A DNA stretch of 64,000 nucleotides from Acinetobacter sichuanensis (GTDB lineage Bacteria; Pseudomonadota; Gammaproteobacteria; Pseudomonadales; Moraxellaceae): assembly GCF_003024515.2 (NCBI RefSeq), contig NZ_PYIX02000012.1:1-64000 (forward strand), written 5' to 3'. Positions 17,157 to 26,333 of the stretch are shown piece after piece. Made by a program: the position numbers and the translations under genes. The notes below the pieces were generated by a model. It was given only the letters and a program-made list of their open reading frames with translations, was not told the DNA's origin and made no database searches. Numbering within the stretch: the first letter of the stretch is position 1; each line of letters opens with the position of its first letter.

Positions 17157-18557
17157 TTATTTAAAGTGAATAATGGCAGAAATGAGGAGATCCAAAGCAT
17201 TTTGAGTGTTTTGATTTAATTCAAATGAACAATTGATCCGAAGATGATGCGGTGTTTGTTCTGAACGATAAAATAAAGCCCCCGAAGCAATACCAATATT
17301 TTGTTGTAATAATGCATGATAAAGCACATTACTGTTGATTTGCTCAGGCAAAGTGATCCATAAAAAATAGCCCGATGGATAATAATGCACCTTACACGTT
17401 TCAGGTAATTTTTTACTGAGATATTGATAATACTGATTTTTTAAACGCTTTAAGGTATTTCTTAAGGTTTTGAGATGCTTTTCATAATAACGATGTGACA
17501 AATAATCTGCCAAGGCACTTTGAATAAATGAATTGACGGAGAGCGTACTCATCAATTGCAAATGCTGAATACTTTCAGAAAATTTGCCTGCATAAACCCA
17601 ACCAATACGAAAACCTGCACCCAGTGTTTTAGAAAAAGAAGAACAATGTAGAACCAGATTTTGTTGATCAAAATACTTCATCGACAAGGGTTTTTTATGA
17701 TCAAAATAGAGTTCTTCATACACATCATCTTCAATCAGATAAATCTGATGTTCCTGCAATAATTTTGCCAATTGTAATTTGATTTCATCACTGACCGTAA
17801 ATCCAATCGGGTTGTGACTGTTGAGCATGAGTAAACAGACTTTAATTGGATAATTTGACACAGCATTTTTAAAAGCTTCAAGGTCGAGTCCATGTTCAGG
17901 GTGTTCAGGAATAGTGATGACCTTTAAACCCAGATGTTCTGTCGCCTGCCACGCCCCATAGAAAATAGTTTCTTGCAGTAAAATATAATCCCCGGGTTTG
18001 GTCAGGGTTTGTAAAGCCAGATTCAGCGCATCCAGACCACCAGACGTGATGACAATATCGGAAGGATCGGTGGGAATGCCTTGCATACAATAACGCTGTG
18101 CAATAAGTTTGCGTAGTTCCAGATTGCCTGGAGGCAAACTTGGCATTTGTTCATAGCTGAGTCGATGTCTTGCACGCTGTGCCAACGTTTGCATGAGCTT
18201 GGAAGAATACAATAATTGGCTGTCTGGAAAAGCAATCCCAAAGGGCACAATCTGTTCAGACTGAATGGATTTTAAATAACGAAACACAGTTGAGTTAATT
18301 TCTATTTTTTCATTCAGAATCACTGTCTTGGCAATTTCCACACTGTCTGGATCTTCAGCAATAAAATAACCCAGTTTTTCTTTGGAATAAATCAGTCCCT
18401 GCGCCTCCAACTCTTGATAGGCATTCATGACTGTAATTAAGCTAAATCCTGATGTTTCCGCCTGTTGTCGCAAAGAAGGTAATTTTTCGTGAGCTTTCCA
18501 TGCACCACTTTCAATCAAGTGCTTGAGACTGAGAGCAAGTTGTTCTGATTTATACAT
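17157..18557 (-). CDS. MocR-type GntR regulator with aminotransferase domain
   Basis: 466 aa. The N-terminus (about 1-70) is a GntR winged helix (KLPSLRQQAETSGFSLITVMNAYQELEAQGLI). The rest is a fold-type I PLP aminotransferase with the lysine motif CSSFSKTLGAGFRIGW around residue 310, and NSHNPIGFTVS and EDDVYEEL in front of it. MocR proteins sense an amino compound or vitamer through PLP and control neighbouring genes. Its start faces the 18748 gene across 190 bases, so regulation of that gene and lrgAB is a reasonable inference. The GABA, taurine and pyridoxal-synthesis targets of known MocR proteins are not nearby. Confidence 0.88.
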   Translation of the reverse strand: MYKSEQLALSLKHLIESGAWKAHEKLPSLRQQAETSGFSLITVMNAYQELEAQGLIYSKEKLGYFIAEDPDSVEIAKTVILNEKIEINSTVFRYLKSIQSEQIVPFGIAFPDSQLLYSSKLMQTLAQRARHRLSYEQMPSLPPGNLELRKLIAQRYCMQGIPTDPSDIVITSGGLDALNLALQTLTKPGDYILLQETIFYGAWQATEHLGLKVITIPEHPEHGLDLEAFKNAVSNYPIKVCLLMLNSHNPIGFTVSDEIKLQLAKLLQEHQIYLIEDDVYEELYFDHKKPLSMKYFDQQNLVLHCSSFSKTLGAGFRIGWVYAGKFSESIQHLQLMSTLSVNSFIQSALADYLSHRYYEKHLKTLRNTLKRLKNQYYQYLSKKLPETCKVHYYPSGYFLWITLPEQINSNVLYHALLQQNIGIASGALFYRSEQTPHHLRINCSFELNQNTQNALDLLISAIIHFK

Positions 18558-18747
18558 AGGAAAGCACTCAAAAGATTGGACGGAAGATGAGGATGAAATT
18601 TTACATTTTAAATATTATAAAATATAACAGAATGAATTGTGCTGATGATGTTGTTATAGTTTTTTCCTGACTTTTTGTAGCTACACACTCTTAGACTTAG
18701 GATCTAAAATCTTTAAAGATAAAGGATGAAAGGGCAGAGGTGCTACG

Positions 18748-19569
18748 GTGTTTGTAACTGAAAAAATGAATGCAATTTCAAGGCTGATTGAGCAGCAAGG
18801 CTTTTCAGAGCGGCTACACAAAAAACTCGAACAGCACTATGTCAATCTGGAAGCCACTTTATTACGTGCCAAAGTTTTACGTGAATTTTCCACCTCCAAA
18901 GTACATTATATTGCCCAATCTGCCATTCAAGAGCAACAGAGCAGTCTGGCTTTTTTATTTGCGCCCTTTATTTTGGCAAATCTGAATCAAAGTGTGATCT
19001 ACCATAGCCCTGCAACGCCATCTGTACTGAATGTGTTGAACCGTTATTATCAGGCGGAACAAAAACAAAATTTAAAAATTGATGATGTATTGTCTGCTTT
19101 AAATTTATATCTGGATTTGGATGAAAATGAATTAGACGAAGTAGAATTTTTATATTTTTCCTTGCTCAAAGCTTTGTGCCGTGCCGATGTTACACAAATT
19201 TTCCTGATTACCGCATTGAAACTGGATATTGCCATCATTGCCGAAATTGAACAGTTTTTCAGGGTGGTCATCCATGTGATTGGCACTGATCCACAGGATA
19301 AAATCATCGCCGCTGATGATGTGAATATGCGCAAACTGTTATTTAAAAACAAGGATGATCAATATGTTGCCTTGTGCGGGAAATTTGCCACGCTCAATGC
19401 ACAATTGTTATTGTGCTATGGCAGTTATAACCGTGCTCAGGCGACGCATTTGGTGGATGATATGTTCTATGCTGAACATATTTATGAAAAATTATCGGTA
19501 TATGCCGAATATATGCAGACCCGTTTACAGCATCAAGCCAGTCTCAAACATGTCCAATTTCTCGCTTAA
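18748..19569 (+). CDS. Unknown helical protein upstream of lrgAB
   Basis: 273 aa from GTG at 18748, with AGAGG seven bases upstream; the ATG at 18766 is an alternative. I do not recognise the family. It looks soluble and mostly alpha-helical, with no signal peptide and with hydrophobic but not membrane-like segments such as SLAFLFAPFILANLN. It contains an acidic stretch (DLDENELDEVE) near 125. It ends 54 bases before lrgA and points the same way, so it probably belongs to that operon and may sense or regulate something for the LrgAB transporter. This is inferred from position only. Confidence 0.6.
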   Translation: MFVTEKMNAISRLIEQQGFSERLHKKLEQHYVNLEATLLRAKVLREFSTSKVHYIAQSAIQEQQSSLAFLFAPFILANLNQSVIYHSPATPSVLNVLNRYYQAEQKQNLKIDDVLSALNLYLDLDENELDEVEFLYFSLLKALCRADVTQIFLITALKLDIAIIAEIEQFFRVVIHVIGTDPQDKIIAADDVNMRKLLFKNKDDQYVALCGKFATLNAQLLLCYGSYNRAQATHLVDDMFYAEHIYEKLSVYAEYMQTRLQHQASLKHVQFLA

Positions 19570-19623
19570 CGGTCTTTTGAGTTTGCCCTTGTCTCGGTGT
19601 TTAAGGTATCAGGATAATATGCG

Positions 19624-20004
19624 ATGCGTTTAGGCAAGCTTGGCAATAGGGTCACTATTGCACGACAAATAACGGTCATTCTACTAGTTTGGGGATTGAG
19701 TTTTATTTTACAAAAAATTCTGCATATTCCGATTGCGTCTGGCGTGTTGGGTTTTTTTATCTTACTGTTATTATTGCATTTTAACGGACTGAAACTGACT
19801 CAGGTGGAACAGGGTGCAGATGTGTTGCTAGCTGACTTGCTCCTGTTTTTTATTCCGCCTGTGGTCGGGATTCTTCAATATCAACAGTTGCTTTGGCACA
19901 GTGGCTGGAAAATTTTTGTGGTGATTTTTATCAGTACAGCGTTGGTGATGATGGCATCAATAGGAACAGTGCGACTGTTTTTGGATGAGGATGTCGAGGC
20001 ATGA
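19624..20004 (+). CDS. CidA/LrgA family membrane protein
   Basis: 126 aa, four predicted membrane spans. LADLLLFFIPPVVGILQY matches the conserved CidA/LrgA core. The family was described as holin/antiholin-like in Staphylococcus; the Bacillus subtilis pair PftAB moves pyruvate. The stop overlaps the lrgB-type gene by four bases (ATGA), a sign of coupled translation. Confidence 0.88.
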   Translation: MRLGKLGNRVTIARQITVILLVWGLSFILQKILHIPIASGVLGFFILLLLLHFNGLKLTQVEQGADVLLADLLLFFIPPVVGILQYQQLLWHSGWKIFVVIFISTALVMMASIGTVRLFLDEDVEA

Positions 20005-20699
20005 CTGAGTTTTGGGGTGTTTTTTATTTGGTGTGGACGGTTTTGTGCTATTTTTTGGCAAAAAAATGCTTTGTTCAAACCCAGAAAATTTATTTTTCCC
20101 CCATTATTACAGTGCCTTTACTGAGCATTCTATTGATTGTGATCCTGCATCATGATTTTTCTGATTATTATGGATATACCCAATATCTGGTGGCGATGCT
20201 TGGACCCATCACCGTGGCTTTTGCCATTCCTGTGTACCGTTATCGGGAAATGATTCGACAGCATTTCAAAGTGCTGATTGTCAGTTCAGCGGTTGCCATG
20301 TTGGTGGGTATGTTGAGTAGTTGGGCATTGGCAAAAGCATTTGATTTTGAGGATATTGTCACCAACAGTTTATTGGCGCGTTCCATTTCCATTCCATTTG
20401 CCTTGGTGTTAACAGAAAAATTGGGTGGATCCATCAGTTTAATTCCGTTATTTACCGTGATCACGGGCTTGGTCGGTCTGCTTTTTGGCGATATGTTATT
20501 GCTTTGGATGAATTTTAAAAATCGTATTGCACAAGGGGCAGCATTGGGCAATGCAGCGCATGCAATGGGCATTGCCAAAGCTCGTCAACGCCATACATTA
20601 GAAGGTGTAATTGCCAGTTTATCCATGATTATTTCAGGTATTTTGATGGTGTTATTTGCACCTTTTATTGTCAGAATTTGCCAATTTTTAATTTTTTAA
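20001..20699 (+). CDS. LrgB family membrane protein
   Basis: 232 aa with about six or seven membrane spans. The segments ARSISIPFALVLTEKLGG and ITGLVGLLFGDMLL, followed by GAALGNAAHAMGIAKA, are the LrgB signature. It overlaps the LrgA-type gene by four bases and should form a complex with it, either as a small-acid (pyruvate-like) transporter or as a cell-lysis modulator. Confidence 0.9.
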   Translation: MTEFWGVFYLVWTVLCYFLAKKCFVQTQKIYFSPIITVPLLSILLIVILHHDFSDYYGYTQYLVAMLGPITVAFAIPVYRYREMIRQHFKVLIVSSAVAMLVGMLSSWALAKAFDFEDIVTNSLLARSISIPFALVLTEKLGGSISLIPLFTVITGLVGLLFGDMLLLWMNFKNRIAQGAALGNAAHAMGIAKARQRHTLEGVIASLSMIISGILMVLFAPFIVRICQFLIF

Positions 20700-20850
20700 A
20701 ATGATATTTTTGAAATTTTGTTAAATTATTGATAATAGCTGAACACTGGCAAAAAGCATCATAGAATGCTTAAAACTGTCTAATCAGGAAATTGACAAAT
20801 AGGTCAGTTTTTGACAGATTGATTTGCAGTGCTATTTCGTGATTTAAAAC

Positions 20851-22368
20851 ATGCAACACAACAAAAAAAATGAAAACTTAAGTGATTTCGATCATTATCA
20901 TCGCGTGACCATTTTAGGTGGTGGTTTTGCTGGTTTAGGTGCAGCCATTAAGCTCAAAGAAATGGGGATAGATGATTTTGTGCTATTAGAAAAAGCCTCA
21001 GAATTAGGTGGGGTATGGCGTGAAAATACTTATCCTGGTTGTGCTTGTGATGTTCCTTCAGCTTTATACTCTTATTCATTTGCACCAAATCCTGCTTGGA
21101 GTCGTGTCTTTGCCCCTCAAGCTGAAATCAAAGCGTATTTATTTGATGTTGCTGATCAATATAAAATTATGCCACATGTCAAACTGGAACATGAGGCATT
21201 ACAAGCAACATGGTCAGATGCAGATGAGTGTTGGATTATTCAAACAAATCAAGGAGAGTTTCGCTCTCAATTTGCGATTATGGCATGTGGTCCAATGCAT
21301 GAACCCGTGATTCCAAATATTAAAGGAATTACATCTTTTGACGGTGAAATTTTCCATTCATCTCGTTGGCGACACGATATTGATTTAACAGGAAAGCGTG
21401 TTGCTGTCATTGGTACAGGTGCATCAGCGATTCAATTTGTCCCACAGATTCAACCAGATGTAAAACAACTGACCATTTTTCAACGTACCGCACAATGGAT
21501 TTTGCCAAAATCAGATATGCCATTACTTGCACCTGTACGAGCTATGTTTAAATTTTTACCCTTTACTCAGCAGCTTATGCGCGGCTCAGTGTATGGGATT
21601 TTTGAAAGCATAAATGGAGGAATTCAAAGTCCTGCGGCAATGATGCAATTTCAAAAAATTGCTCAATGGCACTTAAACTTTCAAGTGAAAGATCCGATAT
21701 TACGTAAAAAACTAACACCAAACTTTATTATGGGTTGTAAACGAATTTTGCAATCAAATCATTGGTATCCTGCATTAGCACAAAAAAATGTAAATGTTAT
21801 TTCGGATGCACTAATAGAAATCAAAGGTCGAACTTTGATTGCTGCAAATGGTGAACATTGTGAAGCTGATGTGATTATTTTGGGCACAGGTTTTGAAATT
21901 GCAGACCCACCTATAGCCAGTCGTGTCTATAACCGTTTTAATCAAAAAATGTCTGATGTTTGGCAGGGTAGCGCAGAAGGCTATATGGGAACGATGGTTG
22001 AAGGTTGCCCAAATGGTTTTTTAATGTTTGGACCAAATATTGCAGTCAGTTCTTCGGCATTTATTATTATTGAAGCTCAATTAACTTATATTATGGATGC
22101 AATTCGACAGGCGTTAAAATTAGGCATTCATACAATTGAACCGCATCCTGAAATTACTCGAAAATTTAATGAAGAGGTTCAAGCTGCATTACAAACAACA
22201 GTATGGAATAAAGGCGGATGTCAAAGCTATTTTATTGATAAAAATGGTAAAAATAGTACGGTTTGGCCTTGGACAACATTTAAATTAAAACAAAAAATGA
22301 AACACTTTGATTTAAGCGAATATCGAGTGAACTATAAACCTGAAAATGCTACAAAAGTCACTCAATAA
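20851..22368 (+). CDS. Flavin-containing monooxygenase, Baeyer-Villiger type
   Basis: 505 aa. The FAD-binding motif is GGGFAGLGAA at about 23-32. The Baeyer-Villiger fingerprint F-x-G-x-x-x-H-x-x-x-W is present as FDGEIFHSSRW, though followed by RHD rather than P/D. The NADPH-binding motif GTGASAIQ follows. It should insert oxygen next to a carbonyl using NADPH and O2. Acinetobacter species often carry several such enzymes for ketone or alkane degradation. No degradative operon is adjacent, so the substrate is unknown. A 151-base leader precedes it and a strong terminator follows. Confidence 0.88.
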   Translation: MQHNKKNENLSDFDHYHRVTILGGGFAGLGAAIKLKEMGIDDFVLLEKASELGGVWRENTYPGCACDVPSALYSYSFAPNPAWSRVFAPQAEIKAYLFDVADQYKIMPHVKLEHEALQATWSDADECWIIQTNQGEFRSQFAIMACGPMHEPVIPNIKGITSFDGEIFHSSRWRHDIDLTGKRVAVIGTGASAIQFVPQIQPDVKQLTIFQRTAQWILPKSDMPLLAPVRAMFKFLPFTQQLMRGSVYGIFESINGGIQSPAAMMQFQKIAQWHLNFQVKDPILRKKLTPNFIMGCKRILQSNHWYPALAQKNVNVISDALIEIKGRTLIAANGEHCEADVIILGTGFEIADPPIASRVYNRFNQKMSDVWQGSAEGYMGTMVEGCPNGFLMFGPNIAVSSSAFIIIEAQLTYIMDAIRQALKLGIHTIEPHPEITRKFNEEVQAALQTTVWNKGGCQSYFIDKNGKNSTVWPWTTFKLKQKMKHFDLSEYRVNYKPENATKVTQ

Positions 22369-22445
22369 TCGGTTGATTCTGATAAATTTAGATGATATTG
22401 TTTTTTGTATTAACACATTAAGTTTTTCATGTGTTGATTTTATTT

Positions 22446-22482
22446 AGCTCAAAGTGAGTACTCCTCTTTGAGCTATTTTTTT
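22446..22482. terminator. Terminator after the monooxygenase gene
   Basis: AGCTCAAAG (22446-22454) pairs with CTTTGAGCT (22466-22474), followed by ATTTTTTT on the + strand. The convergent DUF441 gene ends just beyond. Confidence 0.8.
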
Positions 22483-22490
22483 GTCAAATG

Positions 22491-22955
22491 TTAAGAAAGC
22501 CCGATAATAATGGATAATAAACCTGCTGCGATGAGTGGACCAACAGGTACACCACGTAACAGAGCAACGCCAGTTACTGTACCAATCAATAAACCTGCAA
22601 CAATATTTGGTTGATTACTCATCAATTTCACGCCACGTCCACCTAGCCATGCAACTAAGATCCCAATCGCAATTGCTAGCAAGGATTTCCAACTGAGGAA
22701 AGACTTTAAAATAGCATCTCCTGCGATTTTACCACTTGCTATAGGTGTGAGTACACCAATCGTTAAAATAATGATACCAATATTTAACCCATGATTTTGA
22801 AGAAGATAAAAATATTCACTAAGAGGCGTGATTCGAAAAACAATCAAAACAGCAGCAGCAATCGTGACCGCACTATTATGACTAAAAATACCACATGCCA
22901 ATAAAACTAAAAGTACGATTAAGTTTAAATCTAGATGTGACGCAAAATTCATCAT
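22491..22955 (-). CDS. DUF441 (YeaL-like) membrane protein
   Basis: 154 aa, similar over its whole length to E. coli YeaL (148 aa), including [33 protein letters not shown] and [20 protein letters not shown]. Four to five membrane spans. No function is established for the family. Two successive ATG codons leave the start ambiguous by one residue. Single gene, convergent with the monooxygenase gene. Confidence 0.88.
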   Translation of the reverse strand: MMNFASHLDLNLIVLLVLLACGIFSHNSAVTIAAAVLIVFRITPLSEYFYLLQNHGLNIGIIILTIGVLTPIASGKIAGDAILKSFLSWKSLLAIAIGILVAWLGGRGVKLMSNQPNIVAGLLIGTVTGVALLRGVPVGPLIAAGLLSIIIGLS

Positions 22956-23075
22956 GAAGGTAAGAGACTAGCATTTGAGGAAAGCTTGAATAGTATAACA
23001 ATCTTAAATGGGGCATACAAAGATTGGCGATTCGGCTACAATCTTTAGGCTAGATTCATACGATGGTAGATCAGA

Positions 23076-23798
23076 ATGTTGCTCGAAAAAATTTTACAAT
23101 CTCAAGGCTTTGGAAGTCGTAAATATTGCCAACAACTCATTAAAAATGGTGCAGTAACAATTGAAGACCAAGTGATTGATGATTTAAAATTTAAAATATC
23201 AGAACAACAATTAAATTTTAAAGTTGATGGTAAAGCTTATCTTTATCGTGAACATGTATATTTAGCACTGAATAAACCAAAAAATTATGAATGTTCTCAT
23301 CAGGCTACACATCACTTTAGTGTTTTTGACTTGGTGGATGATCTGTTATTGAATCGTGGAGTGCAATGTATTGGTCGTTTGGATCAGGATACAACAGGTC
23401 TGCTTTTATTGACCGATGATGGTAAGTTCTTACAAGCATTAACGCACCCTAAAAAACATGTACCTAAGGTGTATATTGTTAAAACAGCAGATGAAATTAG
23501 TGTGGAACAAATTGAAAAACTCACCTCAGGTGTAGAGCTTCGAAATGAAAAAGGTATTTTTGCTGCAACAGATGTACAAAAAATATCAGAAAATAAATTA
23601 TCATTAACGATTCATCAAGGTGTTTACCATCAAGTAAAACGTATGCTCGCTGCTGTAGGAAATAAGGTGATTACGTTACATAGACAGCAAGTGGGATTAT
23701 TAGATTTAGGACAATTAGCACAAGGTGAGTTTATATTTTTAGATGAGCAGCAGATTCGAGCTGCAAAAAACTTAGATGAATTAATTGTCACGTTATAA
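23076..23798 (+). CDS. rsuA: 16S rRNA pseudouridine synthase RsuA-like
   Basis: 240 aa. An S4 RNA-binding domain (about 1-60) precedes the pseudouridine synthase domain with GRLDQDTTGLLLL (catalytic Asp103). ISEQ..., VYHQVKRMLAAVGNKV and LHRQQVG follow as in RsuA/RluE/RluB proteins; E. coli RsuA is 231 aa. It should modify U516 of 16S rRNA if orthologous. RluE or RluB identity cannot be fully excluded by eye. Single gene. Confidence 0.82.
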   Translation: MLLEKILQSQGFGSRKYCQQLIKNGAVTIEDQVIDDLKFKISEQQLNFKVDGKAYLYREHVYLALNKPKNYECSHQATHHFSVFDLVDDLLLNRGVQCIGRLDQDTTGLLLLTDDGKFLQALTHPKKHVPKVYIVKTADEISVEQIEKLTSGVELRNEKGIFAATDVQKISENKLSLTIHQGVYHQVKRMLAAVGNKVITLHRQQVGLLDLGQLAQGEFIFLDEQQIRAAKNLDELIVTL

Positions 23799-23861
23799 TT
23801 CATTGAATATATTTCAGTATATAGAGAAATAAAATTACAAATTTTGCTGTTTCATTGATTT

Positions 23862-24305
23862 TTATTTTAAAAAGCAATGGTAGGTAGAAAATTCGTCATC
23901 TCGAACAAATCCCATTTGCTCATATAGCTGATGGGATTGATAATTATTTTTTTGTGTTTCTAGGCTGATTCTTAAAGCATTTTCATGACGAGCAAATAAA
24001 ATAGCAGTATCAATCAACTGTTTTGCTGAACCTTGTCTGCGATAAATAGGTGTAACATAAACATCATCTAAAATATAATAAGTTGAACAAGCTAAAGAGG
24101 AAAAACCTAGATAAAGTAAAACAAAACCTGTAATCACTTCATTTTTGACATGAATAAAAATAACACTTTCTTTATTTTCAAAACGTTGCTTTAAAAAATT
24201 ATAAGATTCTTGAAGGTTGGATGATGCACCATAAAACTGGCGATATTCATCAAATAAGACAGAAAGTTGTTTTAAATCTAGTTCAGTTGCACGTTTGACG
24301 ATCAT
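23862..24305 (-). CDS. GNAT-family N-acetyltransferase
   Basis: 147 aa. The acetyl-CoA pyrophosphate-binding motif A appears as DDVYVTPIYRRQGSAKQLI (about 80-98), followed by the beta5/alpha4 segment and a C-terminal YEQMGFVRDDEF typical of small GNATs. The substrate is unknown. It lies 88 bases downstream of a RelB/DinJ-like gene on the same strand, but does not look like the TacT/AtaT toxin class. Confidence 0.82.
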   Translation of the reverse strand: MIVKRATELDLKQLSVLFDEYRQFYGASSNLQESYNFLKQRFENKESVIFIHVKNEVITGFVLLYLGFSSLACSTYYILDDVYVTPIYRRQGSAKQLIDTAILFARHENALRISLETQKNNYQSHQLYEQMGFVRDDEFSTYHCFLK

Positions 24306-24393
24306 CCTGTTCTCTCTGTTGTTATCATTCTAAGAAATAATAACGAAAAAACGGGTTGCTCAACTCAGTAAATTGTTTGCAAATGCGACACTG

Positions 24394-24690
24394 TTAAGTT
24401 TTGTCACTTTTTTCATTTAAGATGGCATTGAGTTCTGCAAAAATGTCTTCTTCATCTAAAGTTGATTTTTGGGTGTTTTCTGTACGTTTTGTATTTTTTA
24501 GCTTTAATAATTGTTCCATGTCTATATTTTGATTTTCAATAGTAAAAGGAATAGATTTGGTTAACACAACTTGTTTGAAAAATAAACGAACTGCCTGTGC
24601 AGGTGTCATACCTAATTGTTTAAAAACAGCAAAAGCTTGCTTTTTTTCTTGTGAATCAAGACGTACTTGATAAACTTCGGTTTTTCGCAT
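24394..24690 (-). CDS. RelB/DinJ family antitoxin, apparently without its toxin
   Basis: 98 aa from the ATG at 24690. The N-terminal ribbon-helix-helix begins EVYQVRLDSQEKKQAF and continues LGMTPAQAVRLFFKQVVL, then TKSIPF, the standard DinJ/RelB pattern. The C-terminal half, which would hold a toxin, is longer than in DinJ (86 aa) and ends in an acidic helix (EEDIFAELNAILNE). No YafQ/RelE-like ORF is present upstream or downstream. The following gene on this strand is a GNAT, 88 bases away. Confidence 0.8.
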   Translation of the reverse strand: MRKTEVYQVRLDSQEKKQAFAVFKQLGMTPAQAVRLFFKQVVLTKSIPFTIENQNIDMEQLLKLKNTKRTENTQKSTLDEEDIFAELNAILNEKSDKT

Positions 24691-24792
24691 CAATTAACCA
24701 AAAAATAAGTGAAATTTGAAGCTTTCATTTTAATCAAACTAAATGTAAATTCAATAATTGCTACTCAAAAAACACAAAACGTCATTACGTTG

Positions 24793-25707
24793 TCATGCTA
24801 ATGTCAGTTCTTTTTTTGAGATGAAGTGCATTTTTTGTTGACTAATTGGATCAAAAAACGCCAATTCTTTAGCCAATAGCTGTAAGGGTTGATTAAAATC
24901 AGCATCATCTTTATGTGAAACTTCAGGATAAAATGGATCATTTTTTATAGGGATATTGAGATGATTTAAATGTACACGTAACTGGTGCTGCTTACCTGTT
25001 TCTGGCTTAAGTTGATACTTTGCCCATTTGAAGTTATGTTCAATTAAATCAATTTCTGTAAGTGAATTAACTTCACCTGTCACAACTTGCATGGTGTAAA
25101 AAGGATGCCCTTTCTCCATTCTTAACTGGACAGTTTGTGGAAACTTTAAATCAGCATGAAAGGGTGCAATGGCATGATAGAGCTTTTGTACTTGTCGTTC
25201 TGCAAAAAGTTGTTGATAAATACCGCGTGTATCAGGGCATTTGGAAAATAAAACAAGACCTGCTGTTTCTCGGTCTAGACGGTGAATTGGGGTTAGATTG
25301 GGGTTTTGGGTTTGTTTTTTAAGTCGAACAAGTAGTGTTTCTTGTAAGTACTTACCTGTCGGACTAATGGTTAAAAAATGTGGTTTATCTATCGCAATAA
25401 AATGTTCATTTTCAAATAAAATTTCTTCTTTAAAAGGAACGGTAATTTCGTGTGCTAAAAAACGATAATAATAAATATGCGTATTTTCAAGATACATGCT
25501 GTGAAGCGTCAAAATTTGACCTTGTTCATCAAAAATAAGTTGATCTTGAAAACGTTGTTGCCATTCTGTTGGGGTGATATGTGGGAATTTTTCACATAAA
25601 AAATCAAATAAAGAGTGAGGTCTATTTTCAAGTTTGGGTAAATAAACTTGACTGGCATTTACGCCATTTATCATGGGTGGAATAAAGGTTGAATGTAAAG
25701 TTTGCAT
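24793..25707 (-). CDS. RluA-type pseudouridine synthase
   Basis: 304 aa from the ATG at 25707; the in-frame TTG before it is not needed. The RluA-family catalytic segment IHRLDRETAGLVLFSK places the Asp at 145. HQLRVHLNHLNIPIKNDPFYP is the second conserved block. The N-terminal ~90 residues are of the kind seen in larger RluA-like synthases rather than a clear S4 domain. It probably modifies rRNA or tRNA; the exact target uridine cannot be read from the sequence. Divergent from tsaE. Confidence 0.83.
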   Translation of the reverse strand: MQTLHSTFIPPMINGVNASQVYLPKLENRPHSLFDFLCEKFPHITPTEWQQRFQDQLIFDEQGQILTLHSMYLENTHIYYYRFLAHEITVPFKEEILFENEHFIAIDKPHFLTISPTGKYLQETLLVRLKKQTQNPNLTPIHRLDRETAGLVLFSKCPDTRGIYQQLFAERQVQKLYHAIAPFHADLKFPQTVQLRMEKGHPFYTMQVVTGEVNSLTEIDLIEHNFKWAKYQLKPETGKQHQLRVHLNHLNIPIKNDPFYPEVSHKDDADFNQPLQLLAKELAFFDPISQQKMHFISKKELTLA

Positions 25708-25845
25708 CAAAAATAGAGATCCAACTGGGATAAAACAAGGTTAAGAATAAAATGCTTTTACACTTTTATTGGTTAAATTCTACGGGATCGTGAATAGGTT
25801 TTAAATGGTTGCAGTGTTATTATAGTCACTTGTTTCTACCCTGTA

Positions 25846-26325
25846 GTGAGTAAAATGCAGTATTCAGTTCAACTAAGCTTAAACAATGAGCAAGACACAC
25901 AAACACTAGCGCAAATATTGGCGCAGCATATTGCTCAGGGCGTAGTTTATTTGATTGGTGATTTAGGTGCAGGAAAAACAACATTAACACGCTATTGGCT
26001 ACAAAAATTAGGTCATCAAGGGGCTGTTAAAAGTCCAACCTATACATTAGTTGAGCCTTACGAGATCAATGGTAAAAGCGTTTTTCATTTTGATTTATAC
26101 CGTTTAAATGATCCTTATGAGCTTGAATTAATGGGTATTCGTGATTATTTAGATATCGAAAATGCATTATTTTTATTTGAATGGCCATCAAAAGGTGGTG
26201 AGGAAATCCCTCAAGCTGATGTTGTCTTAAATTTGTTAAAAACAGAAGATGAAGATGTACGTAAGCTCATCATTGAATTAAATGATGCGGTACTTTATGA
26301 ACAGTTACAGGCAAAAGCCGTATAG
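25846..26325 (+). CDS. tsaE: tRNA threonylcarbamoyladenosine biosynthesis ATPase TsaE
   Basis: 159 aa. Walker A GDLGAGKT at 38-45, followed by SPTYTLVEPYE and FHFDLYRL, the family signatures. TsaE works with TsaB, TsaC and TsaD to make t6A37 in ANN-decoding tRNAs. The frame starts with GTG at 25846; an ATG at 25855 is equally possible because no strong ribosome-binding site decides. First gene of tsaE-mutL-miaA-hfq, eight bases before mutL. The amiB gene found between tsaE and mutL in E. coli is absent here. Confidence 0.93.
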   Translation: MSKMQYSVQLSLNNEQDTQTLAQILAQHIAQGVVYLIGDLGAGKTTLTRYWLQKLGHQGAVKSPTYTLVEPYEINGKSVFHFDLYRLNDPYELELMGIRDYLDIENALFLFEWPSKGGEEIPQADVVLNLLKTEDEDVRKLIIELNDAVLYEQLQAKAV

Positions 26326-26333
26326 GTCGTCGC

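Noticed and set aside
23862..24690. GNAT and RelB/DinJ-like genes as a TacAT-type toxin-antitoxin pair
   Set aside because: The gap is 88 bases, and the GNAT has the general small-GNAT form rather than that of known acetyltransferase toxins. Kept only as a question under the orphan antitoxin.
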